This document shows, one piece after another, positions 27,686 through 36,511 of a stretch of 64,000 nt of DNA. This DNA is from Caballeronia turbans (GTDB lineage: Bacteria; Pseudomonadota; Gammaproteobacteria; Burkholderiales; Burkholderiaceae). Location of the stretch: NCBI GenBank assembly GCA_001544655.2, contig FCOD02000013.1, forward strand, positions 1 through 64,000. The letters are read 5' to 3'. A program made the position numbers and the translations under genes. The notes below the pieces were generated by a model. It worked only from the letters and a program-made list of their open reading frames with translations, ran no database searches and had not been told where the DNA came from. The stretch's first letter is position 1. Every line of letters starts with the position of its first letter.

Positions 27686-27728
27686 GATGTGTGTCTCTTG
27701 AATCAAAAGTTCCGACGCGAAATTTCGC

Positions 27729-28862
27729 TCAAAGCGCTGGCTGCGAAGAAACCGGCTGGTGGCCCGCGTTATCCGCCAAGGCCTCTTCGTAGAAGAGCCC
27801 CAGTTTTTCCATCACTGGAAGATCATTGAACGAGAACAGGCAGGCGTCCTCGGTCGAACTGAGGTTCACGTGCTCATGCCATGCCCACGAGGGGACGCAG
27901 AATATGTCCCGTTCGCGCCAGTCGAAACGGTGTCCGTCGATGATCGAATAGCCCGCGCCCTTTGCCACCTGATAAAGAAAACTCCCGGTGTGACGGTGAG
28001 CCTTGCCCTCGAAGCCGGGACGAAGAAGCTGCATGCTGGCGCCGGCGGTCGCCATGACGTGGCCACCGGTAACAGGATTCGTGTAGTGCATCAGCGCGCT
28101 GTCGAACGGGTTGTCATCGTGGTTCGCGGCGTAGTTTTTCAATGCATCGTACGTCGGTTCCCACTGGTACTTGAACAACGGGGAATAAGGCTTGTCCCAG
28201 CCAGCCTGATGCGCACGAAGTCCGGCCGCGCCCCACATGCTCACGCCGTCATCCACGGGAAATCCGACGGCCTGATGCAAATCCGGGTGCACCGCATAGA
28301 ACCCGGCCTCGAGTGCGTTGACCAGCGGGATATCCAGACCGTCCTGCCAGATGCATGGCGTCCCGTTCTCCTCGACGCCGTGTTCATGCCATGTGCCATT
28401 CGGCGTGAGCACGAAGTCGTTCGCGCCGAGCGTCATCTTGTGACCATCGACGATCGTGTATGCGCCGCTTCCTTCCATGATGAAACGCAGCGCAGAAGAC
28501 GAGTGCCGATGCGCGGTGGCCCGCTCGCCCGGATGCATGACCTGCAGTCCCGAGTAGAGCCATCCCACTGCCGCCGATACATCCCGCCTTCCAGGGTTCT
28601 CGAAGAAGATCACCCGCCGGCCAGCCTTCTCCGGCGTGACGAGCCGCACGGAACGCAGCACATGTTCGCGAAGGTCGCGATAGCGCCAGATCACGGGCAC
28701 CGATTCCGATTTCGGCTGCCACGGTTCGATCTTGTTGGCCACGGTCCACAGTGCACCGGTCTTGAGTCGCTCGAGGTCGCGGTAATAAGCGATGAGTTCA
28801 GGCGAATCTTCGACGTTTGCCCGGCCCGCCATCTCTTCGCGAAAAGTGTCGTACTTGGTCAT
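27729..28862 (-). CDS. Gentisate 1,2-dioxygenase-type bicupin ring-cleaving dioxygenase
   Basis: This 377-residue bicupin belongs to the gentisate / salicylate / 1-hydroxy-2-naphthoate dioxygenase group. The N-terminal cupin has the metal motif ERATAHRHSSSALRFIMEG. The second cupin has GKAHRHTGSFLYQVAKG and WAWHEHVN. These Fe(II) enzymes insert O2 between the carboxyl-bearing carbon and its hydroxylated neighbour. No salicylate or gentisate genes are present. The operon instead makes anthranilate-type compounds through kynureninase, so an aminobenzoate such as 5-hydroxyanthranilate is a reasonable substrate to test. Confidence 0.85.
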   Translation of the reverse strand: MTKYDTFREEMAGRANVEDSPELIAYYRDLERLKTGALWTVANKIEPWQPKSESVPVIWRYRDLREHVLRSVRLVTPEKAGRRVIFFENPGRRDVSAAVGWLYSGLQVMHPGERATAHRHSSSALRFIMEGSGAYTIVDGHKMTLGANDFVLTPNGTWHEHGVEENGTPCIWQDGLDIPLVNALEAGFYAVHPDLHQAVGFPVDDGVSMWGAAGLRAHQAGWDKPYSPLFKYQWEPTYDALKNYAANHDDNPFDSALMHYTNPVTGGHVMATAGASMQLLRPGFEGKAHRHTGSFLYQVAKGAGYSIIDGHRFDWRERDIFCVPSWAWHEHVNLSSTEDACLFSFNDLPVMEKLGLFYEEALADNAGHQPVSSQPAL

Positions 28863-28895
28863 CGCGTTGCTCCAGTCGATCGGCTCATTTCCAGG

Positions 28896-30293
28896 TCACT
28901 CGACCGCCAGAAGTTTTTGCGGATCCGGCTTTTTAAGCAGCGCATAGGTCACCATGAGAGCGACGAGCATCGGAACACCCGTAACCACCGACATGCGGAA
29001 CGCGGGCACGAAGAACGTCGAGACGATGACCGCTACCATCATGACGAGGCCGAGCAAAGTGGGAATCGGGAACAAGGGCAGTCGAAAGGCCGGGGTAACA
29101 CCATCGCGCTTGCACGCCATACGGAACCGAAGATGAGTCGCGAAGATCATCAGCCAGCCGAAGAGCGCCCCGAACATCGCAATCGACATGACCAGAATGA
29201 ACGATCCTCCGGGCATCATGACGCTCGTGATCGCTGCAAAGGCCACACCGAGGGACGAAAGCAGCAAAGCGCGAACGGGTACGCCGTTACTGCTGACACT
29301 GCTCAGGAACGCCGGCGCATAGGCACTCCGTGACAGGCTGAAGATCATCCGTGTCGCGACGTACAACTGGGCATTCATCGCCGACAAGGCGGCCGTCAAG
29401 ATAACGAAGTTCATGACGCTCGGACCGCCAGACACTCCGATCTTTTCCATCACCATCACGAATGGACTTTTGCCGGTGCCGGCGGACTGCCAGGGAACGA
29501 TGGCAACCATCAAACCGATCGTCAAAATATAGAAGATGACGAGTCGAAGAAGCGCCGACTTGAATGCGCTCCTTGCGGCGCGCTCGGGTTCATTGGCCTC
29601 GCCTGCCGCCACGGCGATAAACTCGATGCCGATAAAGCTGAATACCGCAACCACCACCGCGTTCCATGTTCCTGAGAATCCGTTCGGAAAGAATCCGCCG
29701 TCGACATAGAAGTTCGCGAGGCCCACTGAGCTATTTTCAGGAGCGGAAAACACCGCGTAGCTGCCGAGGATGATGAATCCGACGATGGCGGCTACCTTGA
29801 CGATCGAGAACCAGTACTCCGCCGCTCCGAAGGCGCTGGCGCTTCGGGCATTGATCGCGATCAGCGCGGCGGAGAAGACGACGATCCACAACCAGCCCGG
29901 AGAGGTTGGAAACCAGAAGTGCATATAGACGGATATCGCCGTCACTTCGGCGCCGATCACGAGCACGACGGAGATCCAGTATGCGTATCTGACGACGAAC
30001 CCCGCCAGGCCTCCCAGATAATGTTCCGCGTACGACCCGAACGAGCCGGTACTCGGATGTGTGACCACCATTTCGGCCAGACAACCCATGAGAAGAAGGG
30101 CAATAAAAGCGCCGATTGCAAAGCTGATAATGACGCTCGGCCCGGCAAGATGGATCGCGGCGCCGCTGCCCAGGAAAAGGCCTGTGCCGATCGCGCTTCC
30201 GATGGCGATCATCATCAGTTGAGCTCGTGTAAGAGATCGCTTCAGTCCGCCTTCTCTGTCCGCGATGACCTTGAATCCTTTGACCGCACTCAT
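28896..30293 (-). CDS. APC-superfamily amino acid permease (AroP/PheP-like)
   Basis: This 465-residue inner-membrane carrier has 12 predicted helices. The conserved start LKRSLTRAQLMMIAIGSAIGTGLFLGSG is the APC/AAT family signature (first helix, GxG substrate loop). VFSFIGIEFIAVAAGEANEPERAAR is the consensus amphipathic region. AAT-family members import aromatic or branched amino acids, which suits an operon that starts with tryptophan breakdown. Base composition here is visibly lower in GC than in neighbouring operons. Confidence 0.9.
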   Translation of the reverse strand: MSAVKGFKVIADREGGLKRSLTRAQLMMIAIGSAIGTGLFLGSGAAIHLAGPSVIISFAIGAFIALLLMGCLAEMVVTHPSTGSFGSYAEHYLGGLAGFVVRYAYWISVVLVIGAEVTAISVYMHFWFPTSPGWLWIVVFSAALIAINARSASAFGAAEYWFSIVKVAAIVGFIILGSYAVFSAPENSSVGLANFYVDGGFFPNGFSGTWNAVVVAVFSFIGIEFIAVAAGEANEPERAARSAFKSALLRLVIFYILTIGLMVAIVPWQSAGTGKSPFVMVMEKIGVSGGPSVMNFVILTAALSAMNAQLYVATRMIFSLSRSAYAPAFLSSVSSNGVPVRALLLSSLGVAFAAITSVMMPGGSFILVMSIAMFGALFGWLMIFATHLRFRMACKRDGVTPAFRLPLFPIPTLLGLVMMVAVIVSTFFVPAFRMSVVTGVPMLVALMVTYALLKKPDPQKLLAVE

Positions 30294-30362
30294 TCATGTC
30301 TCCGTCGATTCGTTATACTGATTAAATGGAAAGTTTCCATTCTCTTTGTTGCGGCTACGTGC

Positions 30363-31589
30363 TTACGTGAAGGCGCGACGCTGTTCGTAGTCGGGGTTGT
30401 CCCAGGCACGAGTCGTCATGATCTGATCGATTTGATCCACGAGGTACTCCACTTCATCCGCCGTGTTGAAGAGCGGCGCGAAGCCGAATCGCATGAAATC
30501 CGGCATGCGGAAGTCCCCGATTACGCCTCGCCGGCTCAACTCCTGCATGATGGCGTAGCCTTGCGGGTGACGAAGCGAGACGTGGCTTCCGCGCACATTC
30601 GAATCCTTCGGCGAGGCGACCACGAACCCGTGCGGAGCAAGCCGGTTCTCCGCGCTCGATATGAACTGCTCGGTCAACTCGAGGCTTCGGGTTCTGATTT
30701 CTTCGATCGAAATTCCGTCGAACACTTCGAGCGAACGGTTCAGGAGCGAAAGCGCGATCACCTGATTCGTCCCGCAGAGAAAGCGCTCGATGCCCGGCGC
30801 GGGCGCATAGGACGGCGTGAACTCGAACGGCGCGGCGTGCCCGAACCATCCGGTCAGCGGCTGTTCGCAATCCGTGTGGTGACGCTTCGCGGCGTACAGG
30901 AAAGCGGGTGCACCGGGACCGCCGTTCAAGTATTTGTATCCGCAGCCGACCGCGAAATCGACCTCGGACTCGTCGAGGTTGCAGGGAATCGCACCGGCGG
31001 AATGCGAAAGGTCGCATACCATGAGCGCGCCGGCCCGATGTGCCGCGCGTGTCAGGCGAGCGAGGTCATAAACCTCGGCGCTGCGATAGTCGACATGGCA
31101 CAGCAATACTGCCGCCACGCGATCGTTCAGGAATTTCGGAAATTCGCTCACCGGCAAGTTGAGTATCTCCGCACCGCACAGCCGAGCCACCTGCTCGGCG
31201 ATGTAAAGGTCGGTCGGAAACGACGATGCGTCGGTCAAGATCACCTTCCGGTCGGCACGCAGGCGTAGCGCCGCGGTCAAGACCTTGAACAGGTTGACCG
31301 ACGTGGAATCGCAGGCAACCACCTGTCCCGCGGCCGCGCCGATCAAACGGCCGATCGCATCGCCGACGCGCTGCGGCAGCGTATTCCATTTCGCGCTCCG
31401 CCACGAGCGGATCAACCCGTCGCCCCACTCGTGGGTCGTCGTGATATAGGCCTGCATCTGAACGGCCTTGGGCAGTGGGCCCAGCGAGTTTCCATCAAAG
31501 TATCGAACACCCTCCGGCAGGGAAAATTTTTCCCGAGTCAGCGCGAACGTATCGCGAGCGGGAGATGCGGGAACGGTCATATCATTCAT
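30363..31589 (-). CDS. kynU: Kynureninase
   Basis: This 408-residue PLP enzyme cleaves kynurenine to anthranilate and alanine, or 3-/5-hydroxykynurenine to the hydroxyanthranilates. RYFDGNSLGPLP is the N-terminal signature. CDLSHSAGA holds the PLP-ring-binding Asp193, and GCGYKYLNGGPGAP holds the Schiff-base Lys219. The C-terminal GSHVSLRHPQG and IGDFRMPDFMRFGFAPLFNT are also conserved. Its start is 3 nt after the tryptophan dioxygenase stop, so the two are translated together. Confidence 0.94.
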   Translation of the reverse strand: MNDMTVPASPARDTFALTREKFSLPEGVRYFDGNSLGPLPKAVQMQAYITTTHEWGDGLIRSWRSAKWNTLPQRVGDAIGRLIGAAAGQVVACDSTSVNLFKVLTAALRLRADRKVILTDASSFPTDLYIAEQVARLCGAEILNLPVSEFPKFLNDRVAAVLLCHVDYRSAEVYDLARLTRAAHRAGALMVCDLSHSAGAIPCNLDESEVDFAVGCGYKYLNGGPGAPAFLYAAKRHHTDCEQPLTGWFGHAAPFEFTPSYAPAPGIERFLCGTNQVIALSLLNRSLEVFDGISIEEIRTRSLELTEQFISSAENRLAPHGFVVASPKDSNVRGSHVSLRHPQGYAIMQELSRRGVIGDFRMPDFMRFGFAPLFNTADEVEYLVDQIDQIMTTRAWDNPDYEQRRAFT

Positions 31590-31592
31590 CTC

Positions 31593-32534
31593 TCACGCCC
31601 CCAACACAGTGCGGATAGACCAGAGTTCCGGGAAGAAGCGAAGCTCGACGACATGTTTGAGCCAGCCGACGCCTGCGGAACCGCCCGTACCGGGCTTGAA
31701 ACCGAGAATGCGCTCCACCGAGGTAAAGTGCCGCCAGCGATATTGGGCGAACAGGTCCGCAATTTCGATCAGCGCTTCGCCGAGAAGGTAGAGGTCGTTG
31801 TCCGGCGACGGGTCCGCATAAACCGCGAGCCATGCTTTCTCGACCTCGGGATTGGACGCGTAAGTTTCCGACCAGGCACGATCCAGCGCTTGCTCCGGCA
31901 CCGGAATACCCCGGCGATGCAGCAGCGCCAGTACATCGTCGTACAGGCTCGGATTGTTGAGTGCCTCTTGCAATTGCGGATAGACATCGGGGTTATTCGA
32001 ATGCGCCGCCGCCAGTCGCTTCGACTTGTTGCCGAGAATGAATTCGACGTGCCGGTAGATATACGATTGCTGTCCAGAAGACACGCCCAGATGATTGCGG
32101 AACTCGTTGAAGCCGTGCGTCGTAATCGTCGACAACACGTCCCAGGTCTTGATCAGGTACTCGAACAGGCGCTTCACGCGCGGGACGAGCTCGAGCGCCC
32201 CGCTCACGTCGTCTCGTGTGATACGCAACTGCATGTTGTACAGCTCGTAATGGATAGCTTTGAACGTCAACTCCTTGCACTGCGTCATCAGGATGAACAC
32301 CATTTCATCGTGCCCTTCGCTGCGCATGTGCTGGATGCTGAGCAACAGGTCGTTGCGGTGATAATCGATGTAGGGATTGCTCTTTCCCTCGAAGCTGACC
32401 ATCGGCTCGCCGGCCGTGGTCTTCACCGCTTCGTTGCGCGTTTCGTTCGTCGAAATAGCAATTTCACTGACGAGCGATAGCTCCAGTTCCGGATTGCGGA
32501 TTTCCGGAATCACGCGTTTGCGGCTTGCAGACAT
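31593..32534 (-). CDS. kynA: Tryptophan 2,3-dioxygenase
   Basis: This 313-residue heme enzyme oxidises L-tryptophan to N-formylkynurenine. YHRNDLLLSIQH, HDEMVFILMTQCKELTFK (His75 equals the active-site base) and RWRHFTSVERILGFKPGTGG (His269 = axial heme ligand) are clear. The region FRNHLGVSSGQQSYIYRHVEF corresponds to the usual SGFQSxQYR helix but with changed residues, so substrate preference may differ from plain tryptophan. It abuts the formamidase stop exactly (32534/32535). Confidence 0.9.
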   Translation of the reverse strand: MSASRKRVIPEIRNPELELSLVSEIAISTNETRNEAVKTTAGEPMVSFEGKSNPYIDYHRNDLLLSIQHMRSEGHDEMVFILMTQCKELTFKAIHYELYNMQLRITRDDVSGALELVPRVKRLFEYLIKTWDVLSTITTHGFNEFRNHLGVSSGQQSYIYRHVEFILGNKSKRLAAAHSNNPDVYPQLQEALNNPSLYDDVLALLHRRGIPVPEQALDRAWSETYASNPEVEKAWLAVYADPSPDNDLYLLGEALIEIADLFAQYRWRHFTSVERILGFKPGTGGSAGVGWLKHVVELRFFPELWSIRTVLGA

Positions 32535-33362
32535 TTACTTTGCTCCAATCAAATGTTCAATTGCGGCGCCCAGTTCGCTGGACGGCGTCGCCAGATCGAA
32601 CAGGATGTCAAAGTGGTTGCGTCCGGAGACTTCGAGGAGCCGTACAGGCACGGCGTCATCGGTCAGGCGCTGTGCGTATTCAAGGCTTTGACGCTTGAAT
32701 TCAGCAGTTTCGTGCTCACCCCAGCTTATGAGTGTAGGCAAGCGATGGCGGGTCTTGATGAACATCGGGCTTACCGCTAAAGCCGTCTCGCTGCTCAGAT
32801 CGAGCGGCTCGTTGATGTAGGTGCCTACGATCGGGCGCAGATCGTAGACGCCCGACGCAAGCACATAACCCTTGATTCGCGTCTCGAGCTCGGGCTCCCA
32901 ATCGAGCGTCGCCATCATTGCGGCAAGGTGTGCCCCTGCTGAGCTTCCCGCGATCACGAGCTTCAGGTCAGGATGAGCGGCAGCAATGGCGCGTATCGCC
33001 CTTTCACATTGCCGAATCATCATGCCGATGTTCGCAAGGGGCGCGAGTGTGTAGTTCACGGCCGCATACGACACACCGCGTTCGACGAACTCCCGCGCGG
33101 GGAAGCAGGAATCCTCCGCGGAGAGTTCCTGCCAGTAGCCGCCGTGGATAAAAACCACGATCGCACCCGCCGAGGTCCGGGCGGGGAATACGATCGAATA
33201 CTCATCGGACGGCAAGCCGTACTTCAGCCGATAGCTTACGAGGGATGCCGATACCGCTTCGCTCTCGGCAGTGTAGGCAGCGACGACCGCCAGGTAGTCG
33301 TGGGCGACGGAGCTAGGCGAGTACTCCCGCTCCAACTGTGCCTGAGTGAATTCTTGCCACAT
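32535..33362 (-). CDS. Alpha/beta-hydrolase-type kynurenine formamidase
   Basis: This 275-residue alpha/beta hydrolase has the HGGYW oxyanion motif (73-77) that marks eukaryotic-type arylformamidases (AFMID/BNA7), a nucleophile in AGSSAGAH (Ser141) and a late His in SGRNHFDI. It should hydrolyse N-formylkynurenine to kynurenine and formate. It is not homologous to the usual bacterial cyclase-family KynB. The start at 33362 has AGGAGACGAG upstream. It is the first gene of the operon. Confidence 0.87.
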   Translation of the reverse strand: MWQEFTQAQLEREYSPSSVAHDYLAVVAAYTAESEAVSASLVSYRLKYGLPSDEYSIVFPARTSAGAIVVFIHGGYWQELSAEDSCFPAREFVERGVSYAAVNYTLAPLANIGMMIRQCERAIRAIAAAHPDLKLVIAGSSAGAHLAAMMATLDWEPELETRIKGYVLASGVYDLRPIVGTYINEPLDLSSETALAVSPMFIKTRHRLPTLISWGEHETAEFKRQSLEYAQRLTDDAVPVRLLEVSGRNHFDILFDLATPSSELGAAIEHLIGAK

Positions 33363-33656
33363 GTCTCGTCTCCTGATGCAAAAAATTCTAGTTTTTGACA
33401 GGCGGTTTTTCTTTTCTATTTTTGCCGGTTTAATCGGCGAGAGCGGCATGTGATGCCGGCATATAACTTCAAGGCGAAATGATTTGCCGACCTTTAAGGA
33501 CGACGCTAAGAGATCAGGGTCAACCCTAGCGCTCGCGGTCTGATATCACGCGAAATAAAGTAGCATCGGCATGAACTTGCCGAACGGTGCCGAATATCCG
33601 ATAGACTTGACCCGCGATCCCGCAGCAGACACAAATTCGTTCCAGAGGAAATCGCA
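33363..33656. promoter_or_regulatory. Divergent kyn operon / Lrp-type promoter region with TGCCG(A/G) repeats
   Basis: This AT-rich 294-bp spacer contains repeated TGCCGA/TCGGCA-type half-sites. TCGGCA (33566-33571), TGCCGA (33578-33583) and TGCCGA (33588-33593) form an array near the regulator start. TGCCG (33423-33427), GCGGCA and TGCCGGCA (about 33443-33460) and TGCCGA (33485-33490) lie nearer the kyn operon. Spacings near one helical turn fit octameric Lrp/AsnC proteins. Confidence 0.4.
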
Positions 33657-34127
33657 GTGGAAACCACGCCGCTCAGTTCGACCGATCGTCAGATTCTTCG
33701 CCATCTGCAGGAAGATCCGCGCATATCCATGGCGGAACTGGCCGAGCGAATGAACAGTTCCTCATCGCCGGTGTGGCGTCGCGTCAAACGCCTGCAAGAG
33801 GTCGGGGTTATCGAAGGCTATCACCTGGACCTGAATCGGAAGGCCCTCGGCTTCGGAATCGACGCCTTCGTCTTTGTGAAGATCACGTCCCATCAGGAAC
33901 GGGACGCCGTCGAGTTCGAGACTTCCCTGCAGGCAATCGACCAGGTCCTGTCGTGTTACATCCTGTCCGGTGTCGAGGACTATCTTCTGCGGATCGTCGC
34001 GCCGGATCTTGACGGATTCGCCAACTTCAGCCGGAAAGTCCTGGCGGCGCTGCCCCATGTCAGGGAGGTACGCAGTGCATTTGTCATGCACACGATAAAG
34101 GAATCCAACCGTCTGCCGCTCGACTGA
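33657..34127 (+). CDS. Lrp/AsnC family regulator (KynR-like position)
   Basis: This 156-residue protein starts at GTG (AGAGGAA upstream). The HTH (STDRQILRHLQEDPRISMAELAERMNSSSSPVWRRVKRL) is followed by an RAM effector domain (about 65-150). Lrp-type KynR regulators activate kynurenine operons in response to kynurenine in Pseudomonas and Burkholderia. The divergent placement here supports the same role. It converges on a LysR gene with a 19-bp gap. Confidence 0.88.
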   Translation: METTPLSSTDRQILRHLQEDPRISMAELAERMNSSSSPVWRRVKRLQEVGVIEGYHLDLNRKALGFGIDAFVFVKITSHQERDAVEFETSLQAIDQVLSCYILSGVEDYLLRIVAPDLDGFANFSRKVLAALPHVREVRSAFVMHTIKESNRLPLD

Positions 34128-34146
34128 GCGCCGCCTCGCTACTCCC

Positions 34147-35070
34147 TCACGCCTGCCGAATCGCTTCGATAACCAGCTGCGTCGCCGGACTGATCCGCCG
34201 GTTCTTTCTGAGAATCAACCCATAAGGCGCGAGGCGCCCACGCAATGCGGTGGGCAACGAAGCGATCGTATCGAGCGCGGAATAATAGTCTGCGACCGAA
34301 CTCGGCAGCACGGCGAGCATGTCCGAATCCATCAAGAGCGACAAGGTCGTCAGAATAGAAGACGTCTCGACGGTACTCACCGGCGGCGCAACGCGCGATT
34401 CCCGAAACGTCTGGTCGATGATCTGCCGCATCGGACTCGGATGCGGCTGCACGATCCACGGATACTTCGCGAGATCGGCGAGCTTCGGTTTCGCCGTCAT
34501 GCCGACAGCCGGGTGATCCGGCCGCGCGACGATCGCGAGCGCCTCTTCCGACAAGGTCTCGAACGTCAGATCCAGCGCGGAAAAGCCGTAAGGAATGCGC
34601 CCCACCACGATATCCAGCTGATCCTGCTGCAACGCCTGCACGAGCACATCGCTCGTGTCGATCTGCACGCTGATCTGCAGGCGCGGATGCGCTTCCTTCA
34701 ATTGCACGATCACCTTCGTGAGCAAATCGGGAGCCGGCGCCATCACCGCGCCGATGCGCACCTTGCCGATATCGCCCGCCTCGATCGCCGCCAGTTCCTC
34801 GCGCAATTCATCGAGATCCTCGAAGACGACGCGCGCGTATCGCATCACCGCCTCTCCGTAGATGGTCGGCTCCATCCCTCGCGCATGACGCACGAATAAC
34901 GTTGCCCCGATGGTGTCCTCCAGCTCCTTCAACGCCTTGGTCGCGGCGGGCTGCGTCATCGAGAGCTCGTCGGCTGCGCTTCTGAGCGATTCCGTTTCCG
35001 AGAGCGCCGTCATCAATTGCAGATGACGCAGGCGCAGGCGTTTGCGTATGGCCGTGGCGGGCGCGATCAT
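34147..35070 (-). CDS. LysR family transcriptional regulator, GbpR-like
   Basis: This 307-residue protein has the N-terminal HTH LRHLQLMTALSETESLRSAADELSMTQPAATKALKELE, where TQPAATKALKELE is typical of the GbpR/PcaQ-like LysR branch. The effector domain follows from about residue 95. It is divergent from the enolase-superfamily dehydratase gene and probably controls that trio. It may also serve the nearby gallate operon, whose own regulator is not otherwise present. Confidence 0.88.
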   Translation of the reverse strand: MIAPATAIRKRLRLRHLQLMTALSETESLRSAADELSMTQPAATKALKELEDTIGATLFVRHARGMEPTIYGEAVMRYARVVFEDLDELREELAAIEAGDIGKVRIGAVMAPAPDLLTKVIVQLKEAHPRLQISVQIDTSDVLVQALQQDQLDIVVGRIPYGFSALDLTFETLSEEALAIVARPDHPAVGMTAKPKLADLAKYPWIVQPHPSPMRQIIDQTFRESRVAPPVSTVETSSILTTLSLLMDSDMLAVLPSSVADYYSALDTIASLPTALRGRLAPYGLILRKNRRISPATQLVIEAIRQA

Positions 35071-35104
35071 GCGAGCGATAACTCCAGGAAATAGCCTGAT
35101 GCAA

Positions 35105-35124
35105 ATAATTCAATGGTCAGTTAT
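35105..35124. promoter_or_regulatory. Candidate LysR operator
   Basis: ATAATTCAATGGTCAGTTAT is an imperfect 20-bp palindrome (5 of 6 arm positions match) containing T-N11-A. It lies between the LysR gene (start 35070) and the dehydratase gene (start 35216), where an autoregulatory site is expected. Confidence 0.45.
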
Positions 35125-35215
35125 CGCGGAGTTTCGCACACTAGCGCTACCCGATACAGCCGCGCAAACCCTCGTTTCAGCGGCCCCACCCGAATAGAAC
35201 CCGGAGACACCGAAG

Positions 35216-36391
35216 ATGAAGATCAAGCACGTCCGCGCACGCGTTTTCGAATGGAAAGGCAAGGTCGTTCCGCCGCAAGCGCACTTCTGCACGAATGCCG
35301 TCGATATCCTCTACGAGCGCGGCGACGCGATGGGCTCGTTCCGCTTTCACGGCTGGCTCGTCGTCGAGATCGAATGCGACGACGGCACCATCGGCATCGG
35401 CAATTGCGCGCTCGCGCCGCGTGTCGCGAAGCAGATCGTCGATGAATATCTCGCGCCTATCGCCATCGGCGAAGATCCGTTCGATCATGAATATATCTGG
35501 CAGAAGATGTATCGGCGCACGCTCGCATGGGGCCGCAAGGGCATCGGCATGGCGGCGATCTCCGCGATGGATATCGCCCTGTGGGACATCATGGGCAAGG
35601 CGGTGAAAAAGCCCGTCTTCAAGCTGCTCGGCGGCCGCACGAAAGAAAACATCTGGTGCTACGCATCGAAGCTCTATAACAACGACGACCGCGACGCCTT
35701 TCTCGCGGAAGCCCAGGGCTATCTCGACCAGGGCTTCACCGCGATGAAGATGCGCTTCGGCTACGGCCCGAAAGATGGTCCGAAGGGCATGGCGAAGAAT
35801 CTGGAGCAGGTGCGCCTGCTGCGCGAACTCGCAGGCGACGATGTGGACATCATGCTGGAATGCTATATGGGCTGGACGCTGGAATACGCGCGCCGCATGC
35901 TGCCGCGTCTTGCCGAGTTCAATCCGCGCTGGCTCGAAGAGCCCGTGATCGGCGACGACGTCGAAGGCTATCAGGAGCTGAAGAAAATGAACATCGTGCC
36001 GATCTCCGGCGGCGAGCACGAGTTCACGAGCTATGGCTTCAAGGATCTGCTGGAACGCCGCGCCGTCGATGTCATTCAGTACGATACGAATCGCGTGGGG
36101 GGCATCACCGCCGCGCGCAAGATCAACGCGATGGCCGAAGCGTGGTCCGTTCCTGTGATTCCGCACGCGGGGCAGATGCACAACTATCACCTGACGATGT
36201 CGAGCACCGCGAGCCCGATGTCCGAGTTCTTCCCCGTGTTCGATGTGGAAGTGGGCAACGAGCTCTTCTATTACATCTTCGACGGCGAGCCGCAACCGCA
36301 AAACGGTTATCTGCAACTTTCCGATGAAACGCCGGGTCTCGGCATCACGCTGTCCGACAAGCATCTGAGCGACTTCGACATCATCGAGTGA
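35216..36391 (+). CDS. Enolase-superfamily acid-sugar dehydratase, rhamnonate-dehydratase-like
   Basis: This 391-residue mandelate-racemase-type enzyme has KMRF after TAMK (catalytic Lys region, about 178), metal ligands in [18 protein letters not shown] and ISGGEHE, and a late catalytic His in [11 protein letters not shown]. The arrangement resembles L-rhamnonate dehydratase and related acid-sugar dehydratases, which remove water from an aldonate to give a 2-keto-3-deoxy acid. The exact substrate is not certain. It is followed by PdxA2-like and DapA-like genes on the same strand. Confidence 0.8.
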   Translation: MKIKHVRARVFEWKGKVVPPQAHFCTNAVDILYERGDAMGSFRFHGWLVVEIECDDGTIGIGNCALAPRVAKQIVDEYLAPIAIGEDPFDHEYIWQKMYRRTLAWGRKGIGMAAISAMDIALWDIMGKAVKKPVFKLLGGRTKENIWCYASKLYNNDDRDAFLAEAQGYLDQGFTAMKMRFGYGPKDGPKGMAKNLEQVRLLRELAGDDVDIMLECYMGWTLEYARRMLPRLAEFNPRWLEEPVIGDDVEGYQELKKMNIVPISGGEHEFTSYGFKDLLERRAVDVIQYDTNRVGGITAARKINAMAEAWSVPVIPHAGQMHNYHLTMSSTASPMSEFFPVFDVEVGNELFYYIFDGEPQPQNGYLQLSDETPGLGITLSDKHLSDFDIIE

Positions 36392-36511
36392 TGCAAACAC
36401 GCGGCTGCACTTTTACGGCGCGTGCGCGCGGGTGCATATCTTCGGTTCGACCGCCCTCGACCGGCGCCGCCCCCGCTTGCAACCGATCACGAGATACGAG
36501 ACCCTACCAAC

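Noticed and set aside
33541-33600. An RpoN-like match (CGGCAT...TTGCC) in the kyn promoter
   Set aside because: The spacing is one base short and the first T is C. It is better explained as part of the TGCCGA repeat array.
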